In this document: positions 53,375-61,859 of the stretch, one piece after another
Layout of the letters: each line of letters begins with the position of its first letter
Position numbering within the stretch: position 1 is the stretch's first letter
From: Flavobacteriaceae bacterium UBA3611
Lineage (GTDB): Bacteria > Bacteroidota > Bacteroidia > Flavobacteriales > Flavobacteriaceae
Assembly (NCBI GenBank): GCA_002375495.1
Contig: DFLU01000001.1
Location: 1 to 64,000, forward strand
Reading direction: 5' to 3'
Length of the DNA stretch: 64,000 nucleotides
Notes under the pieces: model-generated
Databases searched by the model: none
Told to the model about the DNA's origin: nothing
What the model saw: the letters and a program-made list of their open reading frames with translations, nothing else
Translations under genes and position numbers: made by a program

Positions 53375-55540
53375 TTATAAATTGTCTAATTGGTTATCGC
53401 TGCCATCTTCACTTATCGTCCAGAAAAAACCAACAAAAAAGAACTGGTCTGCCGCAGGGCGAAGCGTACGTCTATTAAAATTTCCGTTGGCATCTGCCGT
53501 ACTCGAATATTGATATCCGTTTACATTATTAAAGGCAAATGCATTATTTATCGAAAAGTATAAAATCTTCTGCGGACTAAGTAAATATGCCCAGTTTAGG
53601 CTTACGCTGTTAAAATCTTTGGTTTTTTCTTGTAGAAATCCAGGCGTATTGGGGTTGGTATAGGTACGACCACTCCCGTATTGATAACTGAACCCAATCT
53701 GGCTCTTCCAATCGTCTATCCAGTATTTTGCTACCACCGAAACATTGTGGGTGTTTGCAAAAGAAGGTGTCGCGGCTGTGGGGTAGTTTCGGTACAAACG
53801 CTCAGTGTCTAATAACGAATAGCTAACCCAATAATCTACATTTTTAATACTCTCGTTATCCCGCCAAAAGAAATCGATTCCTTGCGCAAACCCATCGCCA
53901 GTGTTTGCATATACACTATCAAAACCAGCCATTTCGGTATTAAAAGTCACTAAATTGTCATACTGCTTTCGATAGGCTTCTGCCCTGAAAATACGGTTAT
54001 TGGCGGTATATTGATAGTTTAAGATATAATGCTGTGTTTTTTCTGCTTTTAATTCTTCTTGCTGAAATTTTAAAATTTCCTGTTGCGGCTGTTGGTAGAA
54101 ATCGCCGTAGGCGACAGACAACTGGCTGTTCTTCCCTGTTTTGTAGGCTACCGAAGTTCTTGGCGAAAATGTAAACTGCTCGAACAACTCACTGTATTCC
54201 CCCCGCGCCCCTACCTTGATGGCAAATTTCTTCGAAAAAATCACGTCTGTTTCTGCAAAAACCGCACTGATATTGTTGTTGAAGCCATAGTCTACGTCTA
54301 CTCCGGTATCATGGAAGTTTTCGGTAAAGTGGGTTAAAAATTGTTCGGCACCGACACTTAATTTTACTCGGTTGCTAAAGCGCTTTCGTAGTTTTGCTTT
54401 TAGGTGTACAGAATTTTCGATGCCCGTAATATCACTTCCAAACACACCGACCTTTGTATTGCCATACGCATAGCTTCCGCCCGTTTCAATTTTAAGATCT
54501 GAACTAAGTTCGCCACTGTAGCTTGCGTTGGTATAAAAATTACTGTTTTTGAGTTGGAAGTTTACACCTTCTGAAAAATTAATGTCTTCTTGTGTTAGCT
54601 GAAAATTAGTAGTATCGAATGCAGCGTATAGTTTTAAGAGTCCGTTTTTAAATTTATTTCTAAAAACCGTCTCACCAGCAAATGTTTCGAAAGGTTTTTG
54701 CCAATCGTTTCTATCTGGAAATGCAGCAATATAGGGCGCTAGGTTAATATACGACGCATTTACACTCAACGAGCGGTTCTCCCATTTTTGGGTATTTCCG
54801 AGTCCGCCACCCACCGTCATTAAGGCGATTTCAGTTTTTTCTTGGTCTGGTTCGTCTATGGTGTTCAACAGTAAGACAGAAGAAAGTGCTTGTCCGTACT
54901 CTGCCGAATACCCTCCCGTAGAAAACGTAATCCCATCAAACAGAAAAGGACTATACCTTCCTCGTGTTGGTATGTTATTGGTCGTAGGCGTATAGGGAGC
55001 GAACACCCGTATGCCATCGATAAATATTTGGGTTTCTCCCGCATCTCCCCCACGTACAAACAACCGTCCATCTTCAGCAACAGTGGTGGTACCCGGTAAT
55101 GTTTGCAACGCACCTACAAAATCGCCCAATGCGCTAGCGGTGGTTACCACATCTAGCGGTTTGAGGACAGATACTTTACTGTTATCACTTGCCTCCAAAC
55201 TTCCAGCCGAAATGACCACCGTATCTAACGAATTTACATCTTCACGAAGCGTAAGCGCAAGATCTTTTAATTGGGATACATCGGCAGCCATCATAAAAGG
55301 TTCGAACGTTACGTATGAAATCACTAGGGTTTGAATTCCTGTTTCGGTGGTTTCAAAAGAGAAGCGTCCGTTTTCATCTGTAGAAGCACCGTCGTAGGTT
55401 CCTTCAAGATATACGTTGGCGCCAAAAATGGGCTGACCGTTTTTTTGAAGCACCGTTCCTGAAATGGTTTCTTGTGCGATACTATTTCCGCAGAAAAAAA
55501 GAAAGAAGCCTAGGATGAGATGCAGGTACGAAAGTTTCAT
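53375..55540 (-). CDS. TonB-dependent receptor with carboxypeptidase-regulatory-like domain
   Basis: 721 residues. Signal peptide, then a CarboxypepD_reg-like Ig fold (about 25-105, SGTVLQKNGQPIFGANVYLEGT), a plug domain (ALQTLPGTTTVAEDGRLFVRGGD ... IFIDGIRVFAPYTP in parts) and a 22-strand barrel ending DQFFFVGFFWTIS. No SusD gene is near, so polysaccharide import is less likely than transport of a small chelate or peptide. A LytTR-type repeat and a TTTG-N21-CACTTTTG promoter precede it. Confidence 0.9.
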   Translation of the reverse strand: MKLSYLHLILGFFLFFCGNSIAQETISGTVLQKNGQPIFGANVYLEGTYDGASTDENGRFSFETTETGIQTLVISYVTFEPFMMAADVSQLKDLALTLREDVNSLDTVVISAGSLEASDNSKVSVLKPLDVVTTASALGDFVGALQTLPGTTTVAEDGRLFVRGGDAGETQIFIDGIRVFAPYTPTTNNIPTRGRYSPFLFDGITFSTGGYSAEYGQALSSVLLLNTIDEPDQEKTEIALMTVGGGLGNTQKWENRSLSVNASYINLAPYIAAFPDRNDWQKPFETFAGETVFRNKFKNGLLKLYAAFDTTNFQLTQEDINFSEGVNFQLKNSNFYTNASYSGELSSDLKIETGGSYAYGNTKVGVFGSDITGIENSVHLKAKLRKRFSNRVKLSVGAEQFLTHFTENFHDTGVDVDYGFNNNISAVFAETDVIFSKKFAIKVGARGEYSELFEQFTFSPRTSVAYKTGKNSQLSVAYGDFYQQPQQEILKFQQEELKAEKTQHYILNYQYTANNRIFRAEAYRKQYDNLVTFNTEMAGFDSVYANTGDGFAQGIDFFWRDNESIKNVDYWVSYSLLDTERLYRNYPTAATPSFANTHNVSVVAKYWIDDWKSQIGFSYQYGSGRTYTNPNTPGFLQEKTKDFNSVSLNWAYLLSPQKILYFSINNAFAFNNVNGYQYSSTADANGNFNRRTLRPAADQFFFVGFFWTISEDGSDNQLDNL

Positions 55541-55579
55541 GGGTTTTCAATTATAAGATGATTGATTGTTTTACAGGGT

Positions 55580-55612
55580 CAAAAGTGCAATAGTTTTTGT
55601 GCACTGACCAAA
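55580..55612 (-). promoter_or_regulatory. Promoter of the TonB receptor gene
   Basis: On the minus strand TTTG (55612-55609), 21-bp spacer, CACTTTTG (55587-55580), one mismatch from TAnnTTTG. It sits 8 bp downstream of the LytTR-type repeat at 55621-55650, the position of a classical activator site. Confidence 0.5.
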
Positions 55613-55620
55613 AAAAGAAA

Positions 55621-55650
55621 CCCAACTGTAAAAATGTAGTGCTCAATTGT
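55621..55650 (-). promoter_or_regulatory. LytTR-type direct repeat, site 3 (before the TonB receptor)
   Basis: On the minus strand ACAATTGAG, 12-bp gap, ACAGTTGGG. The second half-site is a full consensus match; the first has one mismatch in the core. Half-site starts are 21 bp apart. It lies just upstream of the receptor's -33 box, and also about 50-80 bp before the divergent DUF1028 gene. Confidence 0.6.
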
Positions 55651-55701
55651 AATTCTAGTCTATTGCATATTTTAGCTATCTTTAAAAGAAATTTAATCAC
55701 T

Positions 55702-56709
55702 ATGAAAAAAATATACCTTTTGGCCCTTGCTGGCTTGCTCACCTTTACCGGATATTCACAAGACACCTTCTCTATCATTGCGGTAGACCCCGCAACGGGT
55801 GAAATAGGCTCTGCCGGAGCTTCTTGCGTAACAGGTATTGGCAGCCAAGGCATTATCGACATCATTACCAAGATAATTCCCGGTCGTGGTGGTGTGAATT
55901 CACAAGCCTATGTATGTATCCCGAACACCAACCTGAACAATGCCATAGACCAAATGGAGATGGGTGCTTCCCCTTCAGAAATCATCGATTTTCTGATCGC
56001 GAACGACGCTTGCAATGCACAAAATTTCGATCCTGAGTTTAGACAATACGGCATCGCTGATTTTGATGAAGACGATATGCCACGAACAGCCGGATTTACG
56101 GGCAGTATGGCAGACGATTATAAAGAAGACCGCCAAGGAGCTACGTTTAGTGTTCAGGGTAATATTTTATTGAACCAGACTGTGATAGATAATATGGAAG
56201 ACAACTTTAATACCACCACAGGTACGCTGGCAGATAAATTGATGGCAGCCTTGCAAGGAGCCAACTTTGCTGGAGCCGATTCGCGCTGTCTTGCCGCAGG
56301 AACGTCATCTACAACCGCTTATTTGTTGGTGTATAAAGCTGATGACGACCCGAACAATCCGTACCTTCGGTTGAATGTGGGCGAACAAGCTACAGGAATT
56401 GAACCCATCGATCTGTTGCAAATGCAATACGACGCTTTTCTTTCAGTAAATGAGGCAAATTTGAAAAGCAAACTAAGCCTGTATCCAAATCCGGTAGCAA
56501 CAACATTGCAAATTACATCAGATAGTTCTATCGTAATTAACGGGTTGCAAGTGTATGGCATTCAAGGAAAGATGGTACATTCCCAAGCCGAGTTTAGTTC
56601 TGGAAACGGGAACCACACTGTAGATTTAGGACATTTAAAAAGCGGTGTGTATTTTGCTAAATTCAACACAAACCAAGGCGCTACCACCCTTCGATTTGTA
56701 AAAAAGTAA
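55702..56709 (+). CDS. T9SS-secreted DUF1028 protein (Ntn-hydrolase-like)
   Basis: 335 residues from ATG 55702; the frame is open from 55597, but ATG 55702 gives a proper signal peptide (MKKIYLLALAGLLTFTGYSQ). The DUF1028 domain follows with DTFSIIAVDPATGEIGSAGAS and GVNSQAYVC, and ends near residue 260. DUF1028 proteins are related to Ntn hydrolases. The C-terminus is a T9SS type A sorting domain (LSLYPNPVATTLQI ... LRFVKK). A TATCTTTA box at 55677-55684 is its likely -7 element. Confidence 0.85.
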   Translation: MKKIYLLALAGLLTFTGYSQDTFSIIAVDPATGEIGSAGASCVTGIGSQGIIDIITKIIPGRGGVNSQAYVCIPNTNLNNAIDQMEMGASPSEIIDFLIANDACNAQNFDPEFRQYGIADFDEDDMPRTAGFTGSMADDYKEDRQGATFSVQGNILLNQTVIDNMEDNFNTTTGTLADKLMAALQGANFAGADSRCLAAGTSSTTAYLLVYKADDDPNNPYLRLNVGEQATGIEPIDLLQMQYDAFLSVNEANLKSKLSLYPNPVATTLQITSDSSIVINGLQVYGIQGKMVHSQAEFSSGNGNHTVDLGHLKSGVYFAKFNTNQGATTLRFVKK

Positions 56710-56730
56710 AGCAGATGATTACAAATTTAG

Positions 56731-56770
56731 GCGTGCCATATCCAATTGGGTCATGGCACGCTTCATTTTT
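56731..56770 (+). terminator. Intrinsic terminator of the DUF1028 gene
   Basis: GCGTGCCAT (56731-56739) and ATGGCACGC (56753-56761), a 9-bp perfect stem with a 13-nt loop, then TTCATTTTT. Confidence 0.75.
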
Positions 56771-56851
56771 ACAATTTTTTCAATTAACAAATCTTTATTA
56801 GAATATCGGCAGATAACTTTTATCTTCACAATATAAAAACAACCCACTACC

Positions 56852-57451
56852 ATGTCGTCTTCAGTAAAAGTGAGCGAATATATTTCGAAACACCCTAAAT
56901 TTTCAATACAACTCAGCCAAATACGTGAGGTACTATCACAAACCGAATTAGAAGAAACTGTAAAATGGGGAGCCCCAGCCTACGTTTTAGATGGTAAAAT
57001 TGTGATTGGCATGGCGGCATTTAAAAACCACATGGGTATTTGGTTTCACCAAGGCGTATTTTTAAAAGATACACAACAAAAATTAGTGAACGCCCAAGAA
57101 GGTAAAACAAAAGCCCTGCGGCAATGGCGCTTTGAAGAAAATGATGCAATCGATAAAAAGTTGGTGCTGGCATACGTAAAAGAAGCTATCGAAAATTGTA
57201 AGGCAGGTAAAGAAGTTAAGCCCGTACGCGCCAAAAAGAAAGTAGCCACCCCCGAGCTGATGGAAGCTAGATTTAAGGAGAATTCGGCTTTTAAAAAAGC
57301 ATTCGATGATCTTACCCCAGGGAAGCAACGAGAGTATGCCGAATATATCGCAAGTGCAAAACGGGAGGCGACCAAAGTAAGCCGACTCGAAAAAATAGAA
57401 CCAATGGTCTTGCAAGGAGTAGGTCTAAACGATAAATACAAAAACTGCTAA
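56852..57451 (+). CDS. DUF1801 / YdeI-like (OmpD-associated) protein
   Basis: 199 residues, no signal. N-terminal DUF1801 domain (ETVKWGAPAYVLDGKIVIGMAAFKNHMGIWF in parts; about 15-115) and C-terminal OmdA helix pair (FKKAFDDLTPGKQREYAEYI, about 145-165, then SAKREATKVSRLEKIEPMV). Family members are of unclear function. The cyclase gene starts at the next base, so the two are coupled. Second YdeI-related gene of the window (compare 35094-35576). Confidence 0.8.
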   Translation: MSSSVKVSEYISKHPKFSIQLSQIREVLSQTELEETVKWGAPAYVLDGKIVIGMAAFKNHMGIWFHQGVFLKDTQQKLVNAQEGKTKALRQWRFEENDAIDKKLVLAYVKEAIENCKAGKEVKPVRAKKKVATPELMEARFKENSAFKKAFDDLTPGKQREYAEYIASAKREATKVSRLEKIEPMVLQGVGLNDKYKNC

Positions 57452-58564
57452 GTGAAAAAACCGTTTTTTAAGCGCTATACGCGCAGGCAGATTCTCTTTT
57501 ATTTAAAGCGCGCAGTTTATATTCTGATTGCATGGGTGCTAATCTCTAATTTGTTGTTTTTCTACGAATTCCTGACGCTTTATAGCAATGGAGTACTCGA
57601 TTCGAGCTACGATTTTCAGCAGGCATTTAGAGCGAATCTTATCGTTGCCATATCGGCAGGGGTTATTGGTGGTACGCTCACGGTGAATCTTATGGACCGT
57701 TGGTTGCGTAACAATGCGTTTTGGAAAGCCCTCATTTATATTACTATTACCTACGTGATCGGTGCTTTGGTGGTGAGTACATTTGGTGCCTTATACTATT
57801 ATAGCGAAGAGCTCGGACTCCCATTTTACCATGAAGATGTGTTGGAGGCTTTTAAGAACTTTTTCAGAACGTGGTTGTTTTTAAAGAATTTTGTGGTTTG
57901 GCTGTTTATTGTCATTGGCACCTTAATCGTACTCATGGTAAACGAAAAATATGGGCCAGGTGTGTTTCCAGATTATTTATTAGGGCGTTATTTTAGACCC
58001 AAACATGAACGCCGCATCTTTATGTTCGCCGATATTAAAAATGCTACGGGTATTGCTGAAAGTTTAGGTGAAAAGAAGTATTTTAATTTTTTAAAAGATT
58101 TTTTTAGGGATATTGCCCCTGCAATCGTACAGTCGAGGGGTGAAGTGTACCAATATGTAGGAGATGAAATTGTAATCTCTTGGAAAATGAAACACGGCCT
58201 AAAAAGCGGGAACACCATACGCTGCTATTATAATATGAAACGTATGCTTGCATACCGCAAAGGTCGCTACATGGGCAAATACGGCTTCTTTCCTGAATTT
58301 AAGGTGGGTATTCACTGCGGAAATATTATGGTGGGCGAAATTGGGCAGATAAAACGTGAGATTGCTTTTTCTGGAGACGTACTCAATACCACTTCCCGAA
58401 TCCAAGAGCAGTGTAAAGTATATAACGTAGACATTCTCGCCTCTGAAGTCTTTGCAGACCTGGCTTACACCTTACCAAAAGGAGTGGTTAAAAAAGATCT
58501 GGGCGACGAAACCTTACGGGGCAAAAAAGAAGAAACCGGCATTGTGACCTACATCAAAGAATAA
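57452..58564 (+). CDS. Membrane-bound class III adenylate/guanylate cyclase
   Basis: 370 residues from a GTG start that directly follows the upstream TAA. Four transmembrane helices (about 18-40, 65-82, 93-115, 140-162). The cyclase domain (about 185-355) has the metal Asp in FADIKNATGIAE and YQYVGDEIVI, and FSGDVLNTTSRIQ with the transition-state Asn and Arg (N-x3-R). All residues needed for catalysis seem present. The purine-selecting Lys/Asp pair is not obvious, so cAMP versus cGMP cannot be decided. Confidence 0.88.
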   Translation: MKKPFFKRYTRRQILFYLKRAVYILIAWVLISNLLFFYEFLTLYSNGVLDSSYDFQQAFRANLIVAISAGVIGGTLTVNLMDRWLRNNAFWKALIYITITYVIGALVVSTFGALYYYSEELGLPFYHEDVLEAFKNFFRTWLFLKNFVVWLFIVIGTLIVLMVNEKYGPGVFPDYLLGRYFRPKHERRIFMFADIKNATGIAESLGEKKYFNFLKDFFRDIAPAIVQSRGEVYQYVGDEIVISWKMKHGLKSGNTIRCYYNMKRMLAYRKGRYMGKYGFFPEFKVGIHCGNIMVGEIGQIKREIAFSGDVLNTTSRIQEQCKVYNVDILASEVFADLAYTLPKGVVKKDLGDETLRGKKEETGIVTYIKE

Positions 58565-58587
58565 TCTCGGTATTATTTTTGCAATTG

Positions 58588-58695
58588 GGTGGCTGAGACT
58601 TCAGAAGCCATACATCTGGACAGTCTTATGGGCGTTGAGAAAATAGGTGGCTTCGAGAACAGTTCGACTTCGCTCAGCGTGACACCTCAGCAACC
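58588..58695. repeat. Flavobacterial interspersed repeat between cyclase and small repeat-protein gene
   Basis: GGTGGCTGAG (58588-58597) and CTCAGCAACC (58686-58695) form near-perfect terminal arms. Between them is a segment containing TTCGACTTCGCTCAGCGTGA, a string I recognise as recurrent in flavobacterial intergenic regions. No coding content. Confidence 0.5.
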
Positions 58696-58721
58696 ATCGT
58701 TTAACTCTTAATTTTTATATC

Positions 58722-59084
58722 ATGAAAACAGACAACTACACAAAAGTGATCCTAACCATCATTGCCATTTGCCTTACCATCAATGTGGTAAAAGAAATCA
58801 ATATCTTTCCGAAAGCGCATGCTTCAGAAACTGGAATTTCCGCAGAAATTTCTAACGATTACAAATTAGTGCCCATTTCAGAAAACAACACCATAGATGT
58901 GCGTATTGTAGACATTAACACCTATGACGAAATGAACGTAAATGTGAAGAGCATCGACAGTTATGATGAGATGAAGGTAAACATTAAGAGTATTGATACC
59001 TCAGACGAAATTGATGTGAACATCGATGAAGTTGGAGGTTCTTACGTTTCGTCTGGCGGACCCATAAAAGTGAAAATAGACTAG
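58722..59084 (+). CDS. Exported small protein with about 13-residue tandem repeats
   Basis: 120 residues. One N-terminal hydrophobic segment (about 8-24) that may be a signal or anchor. Residues about 65-110 contain three to four copies of a Val/Ile-Asn-x-Lys-Ser-Ile-Asp-x-x-Asp-Glu unit (VNVKSIDSYDE, VNIKSIDTSDE, VNIDEVGG), which predicts a regular beta structure. Family not recognised. Its TAG shares the palindrome CTAG with the stop of the convergent NDH-2 gene. Confidence 0.7.
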   Translation: MKTDNYTKVILTIIAICLTINVVKEINIFPKAHASETGISAEISNDYKLVPISENNTIDVRIVDINTYDEMNVNVKSIDSYDEMKVNIKSIDTSDEIDVNIDEVGGSYVSSGGPIKVKID

Positions 59085-60355
59085 GTTTTCTTGTATGGTC
59101 TGATGATGAGTCGTGCCGCGCGATCGTAGTTAATATAACTATAGGTCCAATTAAAGAAGGTAATCACTCTATTTCTAAAGCCAACCAAAAACCAAAGGTG
59201 GATAAACATCCAAACGAACCAGGCAAAAGCACCTGCAAAGTGCCATTTTTTTATATCGACCACCGCTTTATTTCGGCCAATAGTGGCCATGGTACCTTTG
59301 TCAAAATAACTAAAAGGTTGCATCTCCTTATTTTTTAAGAGCCGTTTAAAGTTCTTTGCTAAGTGCTTCCCCTGTTGAATAGCCGGTTGTGCTACCTGCG
59401 GATGGCCTTTCGGAAATGCTTCGGTTTCCATGAGCGCAATATCGCCCAGCGCATAAATGCGATCGAAACCCAGTATTTTATTGCATGGATCTACCTTATA
59501 ACGATTTATTTTTTCTAGAAAAGCCTCCCCGTTAATTCCTCCAATAGGATTTCCAGTAACCCCTGCGGCCCAAATAAGCGTTTCGGTATGGAATGTTTCA
59601 CCATTCTTGGTTATGGCTTTACTTCCATCGTAGCTTTCGAGCATTGTGTTTAGATGTAACTGCACTCCCAATCGCTCTAAGTATTCTTGCGATTTTTTAG
59701 ACGCGTGTTCACTCATGGGCGCAAGCACTTTATCTTCACCTTCTAACAGATGTACGTGCATCTCCTCTTCCTCTAGTTCTGGGTAGTCATGCCCTAAAAT
59801 ACCTTTTCTGAATTCTGCCAATGCACCGGCCAATTCTACACCCGTTGGGCCTCCTCCCACCACCACAAAATTCAGCAATCGTTTTCGTTCTTCATCGTCT
59901 TCAGTAACATCGGCTTTTTCAATATTTTGCAGCATCAGACTCCTAATATTGAGGGCATGCGGCACACTTTTCATGGGCATGCTGTATTTTTCAATTTGAT
60001 CATTTCCGAAGAAATTAGTTTTCGTACCCGTAGCAATCACCAAATAATCGTACGAAAGTTTACCAAGCGACGTATTAATTTCCTGTGCTTCAGGAGCTAC
60101 ACTGATAACATCTGCCAGGCGAAAGTGAAAGTCTTTATTTTTTCTAAAAATCTTTCGCAACGGATACGCAATCGAATCAGGCTCGAGCCCTGCCGTTGAG
60201 ACCTGATAGAGTAAAGGTTGAAATGTGTGATAGTTGTGCTTGTCGAAAAGCACCAGTTGTACGTCTTCTTTACGGAGGCCTTTCAACAATGATATACCTG
60301 CAAAACCACCACCGATTACAACGATTCGGGGTTTTGTAGTCTTCGGAATGTTCAT
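59081..60355 (-). CDS. ndh: NAD(P)/FAD-dependent oxidoreductase, type II NADH dehydrogenase (NDH-2)
   Basis: 424 residues. FAD site VIGGGFAGISLLKGL (about 13-27), NAD site VVVGGGPTGVELAGAL (about 162-177), second FAD segment IYALGDIALME. The C-terminus (from about 370) is amphipathic and Trp-rich (WFVWMFIHLWFLVGF) as in membrane-bound NDH-2. It passes electrons from NADH to menaquinone without pumping protons. Convergent by 4 bp with the small repeat-protein gene. Confidence 0.9.
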   Translation of the reverse strand: MNIPKTTKPRIVVIGGGFAGISLLKGLRKEDVQLVLFDKHNYHTFQPLLYQVSTAGLEPDSIAYPLRKIFRKNKDFHFRLADVISVAPEAQEINTSLGKLSYDYLVIATGTKTNFFGNDQIEKYSMPMKSVPHALNIRSLMLQNIEKADVTEDDEERKRLLNFVVVGGGPTGVELAGALAEFRKGILGHDYPELEEEEMHVHLLEGEDKVLAPMSEHASKKSQEYLERLGVQLHLNTMLESYDGSKAITKNGETFHTETLIWAAGVTGNPIGGINGEAFLEKINRYKVDPCNKILGFDRIYALGDIALMETEAFPKGHPQVAQPAIQQGKHLAKNFKRLLKNKEMQPFSYFDKGTMATIGRNKAVVDIKKWHFAGAFAWFVWMFIHLWFLVGFRNRVITFFNWTYSYINYDRAARLIIRPYKKT

Positions 60356-60468
60356 AATCTGAATTGAACTATAAAGATACGGTAGGTAGAAAAATTTCGG
60401 TTTAAATTTGTGATTTTTGTAACATAACGGTCTACACAGCCACTAATGTTTCAACTAGCATACAACCA

Positions 60469-60963
60469 TTGGACAAAAAATTAGAACATAGTTTTGTGAC
60501 GCAACTGGAAGAGAACCAGAATATCGTGCACAAGATCTGCCGACTCTATACGAACGATGCAGACGCGCACAATGATCTGTTTCAGGAGATTACCATACAG
60601 CTATGGAAAGCGTTTCCAAAATTTCGGGGCGACTCTAAATTTAGTACTTGGATGTATCGGGTTGCATTAAATACGGCCATCACCTTATACAGAAAATCGA
60701 AACGACGGGTACAAACCCAAGATTTTGAAGGAGTTAGTTTTAAGATCAAGGCTGAAGCTTATGACGATACCGTAGAACAGCAGTTAAAGCTTATGTACAG
60801 CGCGGTAAAAGACTTAAATGACATTGACAAAGCATTGGTTTTCTTGTACTTGGAAGACAAAAACTATCGAGAGATTTCTGAAACATTAGGAATCACCGAA
60901 GTGAATGCCCGTGTGAAGATGAACCGTATCAAAGAAAAATTACGAAAAATACTTAATCCGTAA
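60469..60963 (+). CDS. ECF-type RNA polymerase sigma factor (second in the window)
   Basis: 164 residues from a TTG start. Region 2: NDLFQEITIQLWKAFPKFRG and STWMYRVALNTAITLYR. Region 4: YLEDKNYREISETLGITEVNARVKMNRIKEKL. The TTG start is the first in-frame start that gives the usual N-terminus and no ATG is nearby, which implies weak translation. The downstream gene, 4 bp away, encodes a four-helix membrane protein, the position where an anti-sigma factor is expected. Confidence 0.88.
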   Translation: MDKKLEHSFVTQLEENQNIVHKICRLYTNDADAHNDLFQEITIQLWKAFPKFRGDSKFSTWMYRVALNTAITLYRKSKRRVQTQDFEGVSFKIKAEAYDDTVEQQLKLMYSAVKDLNDIDKALVFLYLEDKNYREISETLGITEVNARVKMNRIKEKLRKILNP

Positions 60964-60967
60964 CTAT

Positions 60968-61615
60968 ATGGATGTTTTAGATACTTTAAAAAAACAATGG
61001 CAAGAGCGGGAGCAACAGTTTCCCAAGCTCTCCTATGACGATATTTACAGCATGTTGCTTAAAAAGTCGTCGTCTGTAGTAAAATGGATTTTCATCATCA
61101 GTGTATGCGAATTACTATTTTGGATCCTAATATCATTTGTGGTCCCCGACTCGAGCAGGGAGTTTAACGAACAAATGGGACTTAAAACAGCATTTACCAT
61201 TATAGGGGTGATCAACTATATTATATTCGCCTTCTTTTTATTTATTTTTTATAAAAACTATCGTTCCATTAAGGTTACTGCTACGGTTAAGCAATTAATG
61301 GAAAGCATACTAAAAACCAGAAAGACGGTTAACTATTTTGTGTATTACAATGTTATTTCTACCGCCTTGCTATTTATTGCCATAAACATCTACTATTTTC
61401 TACATAAAGAAGAATTAACCAAATTTCTTTCAAAATCGTACGAAGGTTATGGTTCCATTCCACAAGATAAGGCTACCATGGTATTCTTTGGCGCTCAAAT
61501 AATTGTAGGTGCTGTTTTTATTGGGTTATTGATCTTATTCTATTATGTAGTGTATGGTTTCTTGCTGCGCCGCTTAAAACGAAACTACCGTGAACTCAAA
61601 AAGATTGAAGTGTGA
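60968..61615 (+). CDS. Membrane protein, candidate anti-sigma partner
   Basis: 215 residues. Short soluble N-terminus (1-35, LKKQWQEREQQFPKLSYDDI), then four hydrophobic helices (about 40-60, 74-95, 121-143, 171-195) and a basic C-terminal tail (RRLKRNYRELKK). No RskA, zinc-binding ZAS or other anti-sigma domain is recognisable. Its place 4 bp after an ECF sigma gene suggests that it holds the sigma factor; the soluble N-terminal helix would be the binding segment. Inference from context. Confidence 0.72.
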   Translation: MDVLDTLKKQWQEREQQFPKLSYDDIYSMLLKKSSSVVKWIFIISVCELLFWILISFVVPDSSREFNEQMGLKTAFTIIGVINYIIFAFFLFIFYKNYRSIKVTATVKQLMESILKTRKTVNYFVYYNVISTALLFIAINIYYFLHKEELTKFLSKSYEGYGSIPQDKATMVFFGAQIIVGAVFIGLLILFYYVVYGFLLRRLKRNYRELKKIEV

Positions 61616-61623
61616 CAGGGTGA

Positions 61624-61699
61624 TGGAAGTTGGGAGTTGGAAGCTGGAAGTTGGGAGTTGGAAGTTGGAAGCTGGAAGTTGGGAGTTGGAAGCTGGATG
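61624..61699. repeat. GGAAG/GTTGG tandem tract
   Basis: Seven to eight imperfect copies of a roughly 10-bp unit built from TTGGAAG, GCTGGAAG and TTGGGAG, directly after the membrane-protein stop. Low-complexity, noncoding on both strands by inspection. Confidence 0.7.
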
Positions 61700-61752
61700 G
61701 CAGGTGCTTGCCCGTACCGAACAAAGTTTGGGCGGGTTGTAAGTTGTGCGTC

Positions 61753-61785
61753 GTTAGTTTTTAGTCTTTAGTCGTTAGTCTTTAG
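61753..61785. repeat. TTAGTC tandem tract
   Basis: Repeated GTTAGT/TTTAGTC units with a period of about 6-7 bp, following a degenerate GC hairpin (around 61710-61737). Confidence 0.55.
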
Positions 61786-61806
61786 AAAATGATCTACTGA
61801 CAACTG

Positions 61807-61848
61807 ACTACAAACTACTCACTACAAACTACTCACTACAAACTACTA
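61807..61848. repeat. Three 14-bp tandem repeats
   Basis: ACTACAAACTACTC at 61807-61820 and 61821-61834, and ACTACAAACTACTA at 61835-61848: three units with one difference in the last base. They end 11 bp before the stop of the acyltransferase gene on the minus strand. Confidence 0.8.
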
Positions 61849-61859
61849 ATTCCTCACTC

